From Aristolochia californica (lineage: Eukaryota > Streptophyta > Magnoliopsida > Piperales > Aristolochiaceae), in contig JARWKL010000015.1 of the NCBI GenBank assembly GCA_029961685.1, forward strand, positions 24,087,220 through 24,151,219: a stretch of DNA of 64,000 nt, given 5' to 3'. The translations under genes were made by a program, and so were the position numbers. Below, piece after piece: positions 11,724 to 24,700 of the stretch (positions within the stretch are counted from its first letter, which is position 1; each line of letters begins with the position of its first letter). The notes beneath the pieces are model-generated. The model saw nothing but the letters and a program-made list of their open reading frames with translations, made no database searches and was not told where the DNA came from.

Positions 11724-12459
11724 CCACACATTTTGAAAACCTTATTCTCTTTCGATCATTCTTACATCCATCATAGTACATATTCCTTAATCATTTCACA
11801 ATGTGCTAATAACAATCTCTTGGGGATATTGGCATTGTTTAAAATCATGTATTGAACTACACGGCCAAAGAGAGCCAAATTTTTTTTTTAAATTTTGTAG
11901 TTATTAAAGTATAATAATTTTTTTTTCCCAAACAAGGGTTCTTGGGCAGTGACTATCACTAGAGGAACATTGATAACAAAAAATATATTTATCCCTAAAG
12001 TGTGTGCATATTATTCTTTACCCGGAGTTGCGAGTGTATAAACGGTGACACTTCATTCATAATTAAAACTTAATTTATGTATTAATATATTCGCTATTGC
12101 GCACTTTTCTTCGGACAAGGATTCTATCAAGAATTTGACCAATCGGTTTCAACCGTCGTCACATGTTATTGATCCTGGCCGCTGATTCCGGGCGGACTCG
12201 GTGACTCAGTGAGCTAATGCTATGTTTCCTGAACGTGAACCATTGGACGAATTGAAAGGCTTCCAGTCTCCCACGTTACCATCCACAAAAGGCAGACAAC
12301 GCGGCTCTCTTGCTTGTCCGAACTGTACTGGACTCCAAGCGAGCTCCACGATAGAAGATCCCTCCCACTAGAACAACCGCAGTGAACAATTCTGTCACCT
12401 TCCTTTTCCTCCATGGGGGCTTAGCAGGTTCGCCCATACGATAAAGTTAACGTCTTATC

Positions 12460-15400
12460 ATGTCTGCAGCTCATCTCTGGACGGTTTTTCCCGGAATCGA
12501 TTGCAAGACGAAAAGGTTTCGAATTCCTTGCTTGAATTCCTCTAATGGGTTTTCGGTTTCGGCTAGTGTTGTTGCGAGTCCGTCCAGGTCTTCGGAAGAG
12601 ATGGTGTATGGGGTGGTGTTGAAGCAGGCGGCTTTGGTGAGAGAGCAGAGGAGGGTGGGGAACGATAAAGCTTTGGCGGATGTTTTGAAGGATAAGAATC
12701 TGTTGAATGAAGCGTATGATCGCTGTGGTGAAGTTTGTGCTGAGTATGCGAAGACCTTTTACTTGGGTACTCTTTTAATTGTGCCTGTCTGTGATTTTTT
12801 TTCAGTTTTGTGTACCTGAAGAGAAGTATTGGCATTATTTACTTTTACAGTTTTACAAACTGTTTTTGGGTGTTTTTCTCGTCTTTTTGGCATTTATATT
12901 TTTTCTGCTAATTCATATTGGGAATCAAAGGATGTAGTACGCGTTGTTTTAACGTTAGATTCATGTAGTACTTCTCGTAGAAAATGTTGTGAAGCAGAGG
13001 GAGTTGTACTCGTTCTTTTAGCGTTTAGATTCATGTATTACTTCTTTTTGAATCGTGTCTTCCATTTACCGTCCTAATTTAAGTTTGTGGATTTAAGCTG
13101 TGGTTTGAAATTTGAAGCACTTAAACTTGAAATTATTTCCTTTTTTCTCCTGAATTTATCTGTATATCGAGCAGGGTGTATTTGATAGAATGTTTCGTTT
13201 TCAGAACTTTGCTTTTACTTACATCATTACTGAATCCACTGGAAAGTATTTAGGCTTACTTTCTCATTTTATTGGTTTCTTTCCATAAGAGTTGAAGCAC
13301 CCGATAGTTTGGGGTCTTTCTTTTTTAGACATTGATTTGCAATTTTATTTGCTTTTGGCGATGACTGTTATTGCCATCTGATGCTTTCATTGCGTCACAT
13401 TATCCTCTACCATAATGCAATTCTTACCTTTTACCATTTTAGAGTGAAGCAAGTTTTCTGTTGGCGTTTACATTCTGTAGCACTGGTAATTCCTAATACT
13501 TCACTGTATCTTATGAATTGCAACATTTGTTTGTTTAGTTTGTTTAAACTAGACCGACTCAATGGTTTTGTGACTGATTTTTCTGGGGCTTCAAAATTCA
13601 GCTGGATTAAAGTAACACATTTATAGGAAATGCGAAGGGATTCAAAAAGCTAACATGGGCCAGAAACTTGCTTAGTATATACTTCAGTGGTGTACACAAC
13701 TCTAGGGATGGTTCACTGTAAATAGAGGTCCATGCTGCCACAGTTTTTATTGATATTTTGTTTTTCTATTTTCAGGAACATTGCTCATGACTCCAGAAAG
13801 GCAGAGAGCTGTATGGGCAATTTATGGTATGACTGCACAGTAATTTGATTATTGCATTGTTTTTAGTGTTTTTTTAGGCACTGCGTAGCTTATCTCAGTG
13901 CCCAGACAATTTAGTAACCTAGACAAATAACCTTGATAATTGAATGCCAATCTTTATATAAGAGCAACTGCAGGACCTACATGAGGAGGCGATTTAAAAC
14001 ATCTGTATGTCATTTTAGTGGTCTAACTACTTGAATGATTGGATGGTTTCCCATTCTATCAATTCATTTTTAATACGAAATGTTTTTTGTCTGGTTCTTA
14101 ATGACACTTTGTCACAGGGTCTGGTTTCAGTTGGAGTATTTTTGTTCATATATTCTTACTAACATGGTCTTCATGCTTAGTGTGGTGCAGGCGTACAGAT
14201 GAACTTGTGGATGGGCCAAATGCTTCACACATAACCCCCACAGCTCTTGATCGTTGGGAAAAAAGGTTAAATGATCTTTTTCAAGGACGCCCATATGACA
14301 TGTATGATGCAGCTTTATCAGACACTGTATTGAAGTACCCGGTTGACATTCAGGTAATGATAATTGAGTTGCATGAAATTTCACTTTTACTGTAAGTGAC
14401 CACACTAATTTGGTGTGTTGTTCTTTCTCTCAAGTAGCCATTCAAGGACATGATTGAAGGAATGAGATTAGACTTGAGAAAATCAAGATATAACAACTTT
14501 GACGAGCTCTATCTGTACTGCTACTATGTGGCTGGGACTGTGGGGCTTGTGAGCGTTCCAGTGATGGGGATTTGCCCCAAGTCAAAAGCAACCTCTGAGA
14601 GTGTCTATAATGCAGCTTTGTCCCTTGGGATTGCAAATCAGCTAACGAACATACTTAGGGATGTTGGAGAGGAGTAAGATTTCATATCAATCTCAATAGT
14701 CTGATTTCTGTTTTTTGGTTTTGTTTTTAAACATCTTGCATTGAATGAAGGCAGAATGTGAAATTGGCCTGTCTATGACTTCTAAATATGATGTCTGAGG
14801 TCAGAGAAATGGTCCAATGAAACATGGCCTTCAATACAACAATGAATCTGAGGTCTGAAAGCATAATATCTGGGATCATCTGAACTTAATTATTTCAAAT
14901 GATCCTTAAGTGTTTGGTCAAATGTATAATGACAAATAGCAAAGAAGAAGAGAGACAGAAGGAGAAGAAGGAGAAAGGAATAAGAGGCAAGAGGGAGATA
15001 GAAAGAGATGTGGCACAAGCACATGTTAGTGCTGAACTCCAGCCCTCTTTGTTTAATTAACTCACTTAAGTGAATGTAGACAAATTACTATAATATCCTT
15101 CATTACATAAAACTCAATAACTCCCTAAATACTCATCAGAATAACTTGAAAATTGAAACATATACTCCTATCATGTTGACTAACTTACTGCAGCACTTAC
15201 AGGGACATACACAAATAATAAATGATCAAGATGCTCTTTGACTTGTATTTCAACAATTTCAATATAGAACATAAAAACTCATAGTTATTTGAGATTTTTG
15301 ATATAACAGTTGGAATTGTGCTACAAGATGATTTAATGGTTAATACTGTTTATAAACTCAAGATCTCTGTGTGGAAAGCACCTTTAAGTGGTTCAAACTC

Positions 15401-16197
15401 TTCATAAGTTCAACATGCCTTGGCAAAAAGATATTTCAACACTCCCTGACCTTCTCTTCCTTCTGTATTTGATCTTTTCTCACTCATTCTTGCAGTGCTA
15501 GAAGAGGGAGAGTATACCTTCCTCAAGATGAGCTGGCACATGCTGGCCTATCAGATGATGACATTTTTAGAGGGAAAGTGACTGACAAATGGAAGAGCTT
15601 TATGAAAGATCAAATAAAACGTGCGCGGTTGTTCTTCAACGAAGCTGAGAAGGGTGTTTCAGAGCTCAATTCAGCTAGTAGATGGCCGGTACAAACAGAA
15701 ACTTACCTTCTCACGTAACATGATACTATATGTGAACCACTCATTTTTAGAAGGCAGCGTCCATCTTCCTATGTCCACCTTGTGGATCTTATATTGGATG
15801 AGTAATGCAAAAATACCCTCATTCCTGATGATGCTAAGTATCTGTTTATAGGAGACAAAGTAAATGTTTTTGCCCAGGGGTAATAATGCTGCAATGCAGT
15901 AACTAGAACTGTGATTCATGATGCTTCATACGGCAGTTATAAGAAGAGATTCTCAACAGCAATTTTTATGTGCAACTGTACGACATCTTACACTTTTGCA
16001 ACTTTTTGCAGGTTTTGGCGTCCCTTTTGCTATACAGGCAGATCTTAGATGCAATTGAAGCGAATGACTATAACAACTTCACTAAGCGTGCATATGTAGG
16101 GAAAGCAAAAAAACTAGTATCATTGCCTGTAGCCTATGCAAGAACCTTAATGGGCCCTTCAAAATCCGTAAGTACAGGTTCTGTGAGAAGAACATAA
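12460..16197 (+). CDS. PSY: Phytoene synthase
   Basis: Six exons: 12460-12766, 13776-13826, 14181-14353, 14438-14673, 15496-15688 and 16012-16197; 381 aa in one frame. The enzyme joins two geranylgeranyl diphosphates to phytoene, the committed step of carotenoid synthesis, in plastids. Both Asp-rich Mg/diphosphate sites are intact: DELVD in [19 protein letters not shown], and DVGED, split over exons 4 and 5 in [13 protein letters not shown] then ARRGRVYLP. Other family blocks are LSEAYDRCG-like [39 protein letters not shown] and [18 protein letters not shown]. In-frame stops lie just upstream of ATG 12460, so the N-terminus is complete but short: about 80 residues precede the conserved EAYDRCG block, where many PSYs have well over 100. 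It is rich in Ser and basic residues and lacks acidic ones early, as in a transit peptide. The last exon contains a perfect unused donor at 16168. Confidence 0.95.
16168..16173 (+). promoter_or_regulatory. Cryptic or alternative splice donor in last PSY exon
   Basis: TCC|GTAAGT inside the terminal coding exon. Pairing with an acceptor ending ATAACAG near 16901-16907 would change the C-terminus from [14 protein letters not shown] to GPSKSVTS. Read-through also gives a normal-looking PSY tail, so usage is uncertain. Confidence 0.4.
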
Positions 16198-17928
16198 AAT
16201 CTTATTGCTTAGGGTTCATCTTTAGATATAACTTGTCGGTCATGCATTTTTATTCCAAAATCTTGAGAATCTTTTCCAAGAAGAAAATGTAAGTATGATT
16301 GCTTAAGAAATAGTGAAATGCAATTCTTTCATTTTATCTTTTGGTATGGCAATTCTTTCGTTTTCTAAATGCAATTAAGTTCAAATGTGGGCTTAGAAGT
16401 CTTGACAACAAGGACCAAACTCATGGACTCCAATTTTATTTTCTTTCAACTAGCTTCTTGGCATAACCCTCTTGCAACTCAGTGTGGTTCTGATCATTTA
16501 TCACACCAGGGCGGCAATCCATGAAGTAAAAAGCTGTCACTGGAGGAATTTGGAGAGATGAATGTTTGAATTATATAAAACAGGTCCCCAGTGAGAGTCC
16601 CTTTGCCCCATTAGAATTTTAGATATTTTTTTTTTTTAACTCTAGGCTTTCAAGATTGAACTCTGAATACAGAGTTGTGTTCCAATTCATTGGCCAGACA
16701 GGAAAATTATAGATTTCATTGCAGCTGGGAACCGTCAATTAGCCATTCCTAGAATCAGTCTTCTTTGTTCATGTTGGACAGAAGATTGTGGTCAATGGCA
16801 TCTGAGCTGACTTCTTTTTATTTGTTTTTACTACTATTATTTAACTCTTTCTGATGTATCGATGAGGGAGTTACTCTCTTGCTAACATATATTTCTTAGA
16901 TAACAGGTAACTTCTTGATACTTGGAAGTTTGCCAAAAATATCTTCTGAAAATGGCCTGAAGTTCATTGATGGGTAATATTGCTCTTCAGTCAACCCAAA
17001 ATATTTAGTACTTCTCATTTTGAGTCAATGGGTTTCATATCACTTGACATGTAAATGTGAAACGAGAATGCATCAAATATAGCCTTTTTTAGTGTATTTG
17101 ATGCATCAAATGCATCAAATAATAAAAAGGAATGGCTAATTGACGGTTCCCAGCTGCAATGAAATCTATAATTTTCTTGCTTCTCTCCATTTTTTTCCTT
17201 TTAGTTGCTGCAGTTTTATCCTTCTGTTTCTGCATGGTACTTCCTTTGATAGTAGAATAGGTTTAAAATGACAGTCCCACGTAAGGACCCACCCGTGAGT
17301 GATAGTGTTAAACCAAGTCGTTTTGATACTTCTGGTTGGACCATGGTGGTCATTGCCTCTGGTTGCAGTTTAACTGGGTTGAAACATGGATCAAACCGTT
17401 GAACCGATACATATTTTTGGGATGAGTCTTAGGACTAAATTTCACATAGTATCAAAGTTGGTGCTAATATTTAAGCTCAGAACTGGTAATCATATATGGG
17501 GTTTAACCTAAATTAACCAAATGTATAGATGCAAAAGAGGGGCATACACGTGATTCGGGGAGTATTAAAAAATAAACAAATATCTTAAATTTATTAATTA
17601 AAATAATATAAACCATTCTGTAAGGGATTTAAAGGTGCTCGATGACCCATACGATAAGTCGAGAACGCTGCCGTTGATTAGTTGAAGTGGACAGTGGGGG
17701 GCATGGCAGCGCGAAAAGGCATGGACTTGGAGGGAAACGCTTTCAAAACATTTGAAAGCAAATCTAATTTACGGAGACGTTTCAGCTAAATACCCCTTTT
17801 ACCCCTTTTGTCTCTGAGGAGATTTACCACTATCGTGGAGGTGGAGCTTGCTTCCTATTCCGGAGCCCCCGAAACCCTCTTCCAGGGGACGCTGCCGATT
17901 TTCTTACATTTCGATCAACACTCCGTCG
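16198..17928. other. PSY 3' flank and spacer
   Basis: Holds the PSY 3' UTR, the 49-bp inverted repeat with its spacer (16702-17176), and AT-rich sequence. From about 17640 it becomes the promoter and 5' UTR of the coiled-coil gene. No other gene seen. Confidence 0.6.
16702..17176. repeat. Perfect 49-bp inverted repeat, 377-bp spacer
   Basis: Arm 16702-16750 (GAAAATTATAG...AGCCATTCCT) is the exact reverse complement of 17128-17176 (AGGAATGGCT...ATAATTTTC). The match breaks at once on both sides. No target duplication is visible at the outer ends. It lies 0.5 kb after the PSY stop, probably in or near its 3' UTR or an extended transcript. It could be a foldback/MITE element, a recent local inverted duplication, or the arms of a hairpin RNA precursor. 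Confidence 0.9.
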
Positions 17929-18707
17929 ATGATGAGCAACCATATCGCTGGCGGCGGCGCCGATTTTCATCTTCCCGATGAGATTCTCTCCGTCATCCCC
18001 ACGGATCCCTATGACCAACTCGATCTTGCCAGGAAAATTACTTCCATGGCCATTGCGTCGCGGGTCTCAAAGCTTGATTCTGAGACCGGACGACTCCGGC
18101 AAAAGGTTGTTGAGAAGGACCGCTTTATTTTTGACCTTCAGGAAAAGCTGTCTGAGATGGGTGAAATGTTCCGTGATATGGATGCAAAGCTAAGGGCGAC
18201 TGTTGATGAAAATGTAATATCCTTGTTGCCCTTCTTCTTGCATTTCTGATGTTCCTTCATTCTCTTTTAATTGGTTTGCTGAAGGTAATGAGTGGAGGTG
18301 GAGGGCAATCTTTGAGTTGCAAGGGCTTTTACTCTGCATTTGTTTGTGGGGTTCTGTCCATGTTGTTCGTATCATCTCTGATAGTGTCAAGTTGTTGAGG
18401 AAAAGGAAGCTGAGAAAGTACAGATTTCAATAAGAAACCTTATTTCCACTCTATTTAGTTTCTCAAAGTTTTCATGTTACCTTGCTTTTTTATTTCTCAG
18501 GCAATGTACATATTTTCTTTCTAAAAAGTGATTTTAGTTGTTTTAACTGCAAAACATTATATTTGAAGGTTAAGCTGCTGAGTGAGCGAGATGCATTGAC
18601 AGCAACGGTGAAGAAATTGAACCGGGATTTGGCAAAGGTGAGATGTATATTTAATGAATAATATCAATCATGTACTGTTGATTCAATCTCTCTCTCTCTC
18701 TCTCTCA

Positions 18708-18742
<35 letters not shown>

Positions 18743-21700
18743 TTTTATGGTTTTTTCATATCGAGGAGAACCTTCTTTACATTGATTAGCTACACGATTT
18801 TGGGTAGAAAATGCGTAGAATGAAATTGCTGAATGTCATTAATTTAAGATAAAGTTCCTTTGGCTTAACTAAATGGACCATCAAAATCACTTGTGATGCA
18901 AATTTTTGAATGTCACACTGTTGATAAGATCATTAATAGATGAAGTTGCATGACTTCATTACCTGCTTTGGGCTATAGATGGTGACATTACTCCTCGAGT
19001 TAAGTAGTGTCTCCTGTACCATTTCTCTGATTTTTTCTTTACCTGCAAATAGTTTTCTCCATAGATATATGCTATTAATGAAATAGTTATGTTCTAGCTT
19101 ACTCTTTTTATCCTTAATCTGAAAAATGTGAGAATTCATTTATACTCTGTCTTATTATTATTTCTTTTTTCACCTCTTCTATCTTTAGTACATGCAGATT
19201 ATAGATCAACGTTGAAGGTTGACAAGCACCTATCATATCCTGCTTACAGTTTGACTGTGCATAATTGCATTTTATAAACTTCTCTCCTGTTTTGTTATTG
19301 TTTACTGCCAAGTTAAGTGCTTTCTTGGTTTTAATCAATAGACCTTATGCGCTTTCCATGGAACTCACAAAAAAATGGAAAAGGAGGCGTTGATACCATG
19401 AGTGACTTTGCTATTAAAAAAAAAAGAAAGTCTTTTGTAAACTACTTTTTTAATGGGAAATAACATAATTCCTGTCAAAGTTGAAATTTTTGATATGGCC
19501 ACATGAAGAGACCACGAAGGTAGAGCCGGACATGGCTAAGGTTGTTGGTAATTAGTTAGTGGGTTAGTGGGTTAACAATTATTTACTTTTAATGGGTTAA
19601 TCAGTTCCTTGATCGTAGGAGATTATTTCCGTTTTCATAGTCATGGGTAGTTTCTTGTATGGCTATATATAGCCGGGATGAAATGTAACAGAGATAAGTG
19701 TGATTAATCTTGAAGTCTATCTTCTTTACTCTGTCTTCTCCTTCTCTGTTCATTCTCTGTTCATATATTCTTCTTCATCTTAAATTCTTGTATCAGTGGT
19801 ATCAGAGCTGTTACAACTCCGGGATTCCCTTCTGCGAGTTACTTCCTCTGTCTCTGCGTCTCTCTCTGTCACGCTCTTCAATTTTCCTAATTCTCCTTCC
19901 GTTCTTTCCGTCGTTTCGAACTGTTACGACTCCGGGATTCCATTCCGCGAGTTCCTTCCTTTGTCTCTGCGTCTCTCTTTGTCACGCTCTTCAATTTTCC
20001 TAATTCTCCTTCCGTTCTTTCCGTCGTTCCGAACTGCTGTCACCGTTTCCTTTCAAACCCCTCTGTTCCAAAATTTTTTATTTGCTGAATTTTTTTTTTT
20101 ACCGCAGCCTTCTCTCTGTCGCCGGAAAGAAATTCCGAAATCAGAGATCTCTGTTCAGGAAGAAATTTCGAACGCAGAGAAATTTTTGTTCGGGAAGAAG
20201 AAGAATTTTTCTTCGAATTCAGAGGAAATCTCTGTTTGGGGAAGAAAAATTGCCGCCGCCGGGACTCAAGCTCTGTGCCTGATTCCTCCTCGCTGCTGCT
20301 ACGTTGCCGTGTTGCCGGAATCGTCGTTGCCGTTGTTGCCGGTACTGGAGCTGGCCACTGCCGAGACGCATCCAATTACAGAACTAAGGTACCGACGCTG
20401 CGACCTTAGGTACAAATAATTTTTTTTGCTGATGTTGGTGTTGCCGCAAACCAGAGAGAAAAAAAAAAAAAAAAAACCATGGATACTCGCAGCAAAACGC
20501 ATGCAAAATTCCGCAACGAGGTCAATGAAATTTTGGCTCGGCACGAGTCAAGTTTTGATCAGGTAAACACCACCTTAGAAACGGTGTTAACCGAACTTCA
20601 AGCTCTTCGAGCCTTTCGAAGCCCAAACACTAGCTCTTCTGACATCAACCCCTTTGCACGTGATGAAGCTTTCCACCCACATCCTTCTCGTCCAAACACT
20701 CGAAATGACCATTCTCATCAGAACCTCAAGTTATCCTTCCCGAAATTTAACGGAGACGACCCAATTGGATGGATTTACAAGGCAGAACAATACTTTGACT
20801 TCAAAAACATTGCACCTGAAGTCCAAGTTTAGCTCGCCTCTTTCCACTTAGAAGGCGTCGCCCTACAATGGCACCGGTGGTTGACGAAGTTTCGCGGACC
20901 ACTCACATGGGAGGAGTTCACCAAGGCTGTACACCTTCGATTTGGTCCAACCGATTATGAGGACCCGTCCGAAGCTCTGAATCGGCTTAAACAAACCACA
21001 TCCGTCACATCTTATCAAGAAGTTTTTGAAAGGCTTTCTCACCAAGTGGATGGTCTGTCCGAAAGGTTCCTTATAGGTTGTTTTATTGCAGGACTACGAG
21101 ACGATATTCGCATAGATGTTAAGATTAAACAACCTCGCACCTTGGCAGATACAATAGGAGTGGCTCAGCTAATCGAGGAACGAAACCAGTTGTAGAGGAG
21201 ACCAAACCAGCAACTCCGGTCTCAGACAACTTTTACACCAAAGGTCTCACCAAACTCAATCGTTGGTGTGTTAGGACCTCCACCGACCCAACGCATACAC
21301 CAAAGCTCCAATCCTCATCCGGCAACCTTCTGCCGTATCACCAACCAAGAAGCCCGAGAACGTCGAGAGAAGGGGTTATGTTATTATTGTGACGAGAAGT
21401 TCGTTCCAGGCCATCGTTGCGAACGACCACAATTATTTAGGATCGAGGATTCACCCCATACGGGCATCAAAGATGTGGAGGACGATCGATCAGAACCAAA
21501 CTCTCATGAAGTTTTACCTGAAATTTCTTTTCATGCTATTGCAGGTACCGAACACCCACAAACGTTACGCGTCCTTGGAAAATTGAAAAACAAAAATGTA
21601 ACGGTACTGATAGATGGTGGCAACACCCATAACGTCATTGATCAGGCCATCGTCTCGAAGTTTGGGTTACCGGTATTACAAGATAAGAAACTCCAAGTCA

Positions 21701-24700
21701 TGGTTGCTAATCGAGAGAAGATAGAATGCATTGGTCAGTGTCGAGCGCTCACTCTCACCATTCAAGGACTTTCCATCACCACCGACTATTATATTCTTCC
21801 GGTCGCGGCATGCCAGTTGGTATTGGGAGTACAATGGCTTGCAACTCTTGGACCCATCCAAACGAACTACAAGCAGCTCACCATGCAATTCCACATGGCA
21901 GGAACCTTCCACACATTTCAAGGATTGAAACGGTCTGGCATAGAAGCCTTAACCGACAAAGAATTCAATGGGTTACAAGGCACGGGAATATTTTTTCAAA
22001 TAATTCCTTCCAACAGCGGCAACAACCAATCAACTTCTTACCCTCCTGAGATGGGCCGCCTACTCGCTCAATACTCTCAGGTGTTTGAAACACCAGCCAG
22101 CTTACCTCCAAGGCGCTCACATGACCATCATATTCCATTGCAGCCGACAGCGGGACCAGTCAGTGTGCGGCCATATCGGTACCCTTATTACCAGAAAATT
22201 GAGATAGAGAAAATGGTAAAAGAGCTTTTGCACTCTGGTCTGATACGGCCAAGCCACAACCCATACTCGTCTCCAGTCCTGTTAGTAAAGAAAACAGATG
22301 GCACTTGGTGATTTTGTGTGGATTACCGCGCTCTCAACGACATCACGGTTAAAGATAAGTATCCAATTCCTATCATTGATGAATTATTAGATGAGCTCTA
22401 TGGTGCGAAATTTTAGTCTAAATTAGATTTACGGTCGGGCTATCATCAAATTCGCGTGCGAGAAGAAGATATTCCTAAAACCGCCTTTCGAACACACGAA
22501 GGGCATTATGAGTTTGTGGTTATGCCATTTGGACTCACCAACGCTCCAGCAACCTTCCAAGGTCTCATGAATGATTTATTCCGTCCTTATCTCCGGCAAT
22601 TTATTTTGGTTTTCTTTGATGATATCCTCGTATATTCGAAGTCATGGGAAGACCACCTTACACATCTGCAAATTGTTCTACAAATATTATCAACTAACAG
22701 TTTCTTTGCAAAGGAGTCGAAATGCCAATTCGGAGTTTCACAGGTCGACTACTTGGGTCATGTAATCTCTACGCAAGGAGTATCGGTGGATCCAACCAAG
22801 ATTCAAGTTGTCTTGGAATGGCCAACACCAACTACAGCCAAGGGGGTCAGGGGGTTTCTCGGGTTAGCAGGTTAGTACCAGAAATTTATCCGCCATTTCG
22901 GAAGTATAGCAGCTCCTTTGACCCATCTCTTAGGCAAGGATGATTTTCAATGGAATGATGATGCAGAGATAGCTTTCCAGTTATTAAAAAAAGCATTGAC
23001 ATCACCCCCAACCCTATGTCTGCCCGATTTTACTCAACGATTTGTCATTGAATGTGATGCCAGCGGAATAGGACTCGGTGCAATTCTGACTCAGCATAAT
23101 CAACCAGTGGCGTATTTTAGCGAAGCATTAAAAGGTTCGGCCTTGGCATTGTCCACCTATGAGAAAGAAATGTTGGCAATTGTTAAAGCTATAAAGAAAT
23201 GGCGACCATACTTGCTGGGGAAACCATTTACAGTCCGCACCGACCAACAAAGTCTCAAGTACTTACTGGAGCAACGAATTACTACACCAGCACAGACTCG
23301 TTGGCTGCCCAAAATACTTGGTTATGATTATGAAATTGAGTATAAACATGGGCCTGAAAATCAAGGTGCAGATTCTTTATCACGTGTAGCTGAATTTCAA
23401 TTCTTATCTATTTCTCAACCACGTGTAGATTGGTGGCCGATGCTTCAAAAGGAAGTCCAACAGGATTCCTTTAATAAAGACTTATTACAAGAAGGGCCAT
23501 CTCTAGCAGGACCCAAGCTACTCCAACGTGACGGTGTGTGGTTTATAAAAGACAAAGTTTATTTGAGCCCCACCTCTTTCTTGATTCCAAAGATCATGGC
23601 TGATTGCCATTCGTCGCCTATAGGTGGGCACTTTGGGTTTCATAAAACTCTCTCCCGTATCAAACAGAGTTTCTTCTGGTCTAAAATGCGCCATAAGGTA
23701 AAGGATTTTTTGCAACAATGTGATATCTGCCAGCGGTTTAAAACCGATTGTATGAAGCCCGCAGGATTGCTTCAACCGCTACCCATACCGACTCAAATGT
23801 GGACGGATGTCTCGATGGATTTTATTGAAGGGTTACCCTCTTCCCATGGGTATACTGTTATCATGGTAGTCGTCGACCGATTGACAAAATATGCTCATTT
23901 CGTAGCATTGAAACACCCATTTACGACTGTCATAGTTGCCAAGGCATTTGTTGCCCAAGTGGTTCGCTTGCACGGAATTCCACATTCAATTGTTAGTGAT
24001 CGAGACAAGGTGTTTATCAGCTCCTTTTGGCGAGCATTGTTCCAGCTACAAGGAACCAAGTTATGTATGAGCTCGAGCTACCATCCTCAATCTGACGGCC
24101 AAACGGAAGTTGTCAATCGAACTTTGGAGCAATATTTACGTTGTTTTGCAGGAGACCAGCCGCGAAAATGGATCGAATGGGTTCCCTGGGCCGAGTTCAG
24201 CTACAATACTTCCATTCACTCTTCTACCAAGATGACACCTTTTGAAGCTTTTTATGGTATTCCACCTCCAAGTTTACTGGCTTATGTACCAGGCACTTCT
24301 TGTGTACAAGCAGTTGATGAGTATCTATGTGACCGCGATGTCATCCTACGTGAACTACGGCGTAACCTTTTGTTGGCTCAGGAGCGGATGAAATGTCAAG
24401 CAGACCAACACAGACGAGAGGTATCATTCCTAGTGGGCGATTATGTGTATCTGAAACTCCAACCCTATAAACAGACTTCTGTGGTTTTTAGGGCCTCCAT
24501 AAAGTTCGCCCCACGTTTCTTTGGGCCATACAAAATTATTGCGAAGCTTGGTCTGGTGGCTTATAAACTGGCTTTACCTCCTGGTTCTCAAATTCATGAT
24601 GTGTTTCATGTCAGTTTGTTACGGAAGCATTTGGGTCTAGTTACTCCAACATCTAACCAACTTCCCCTTGTTTCGGACACGGCAACGGTTCTTCCACAAC

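Larger units (their letters stand above)
10724..12105 (+). mobile_element. Old copia-type LTR (solo LTR or fragment)
   Basis: Begins TGTTGACTCTCAT and then TATGATAACAAAAT, a form typical of large copia (SIRE/Angela-type) LTR starts. The region 11850-12020 is clearly related to 37775-37940, where the sequence continues into a TTGGTATCAGAG primer-binding site and a gag remnant, which identifies both as LTR ends. No internal region follows here, and non-retroviral sequence resumes near 12105, so this looks like a solo LTR. The borders are approximate and I could not see a target duplication. Confidence 0.6.

Noticed and set aside
19797..19808. TGGTATCAGAGC as part of a tRNA gene
   Set aside because: It is only the 12-nt primer-binding site complementary to the initiator tRNA 3' end, directly after an LTR.
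19710..20419. Open frames of 97-207 codons upstream of gag in copy 2
   Set aside because: They span the LTR end, primer-binding site and duplicated leader; repeat-derived and not conserved as protein.
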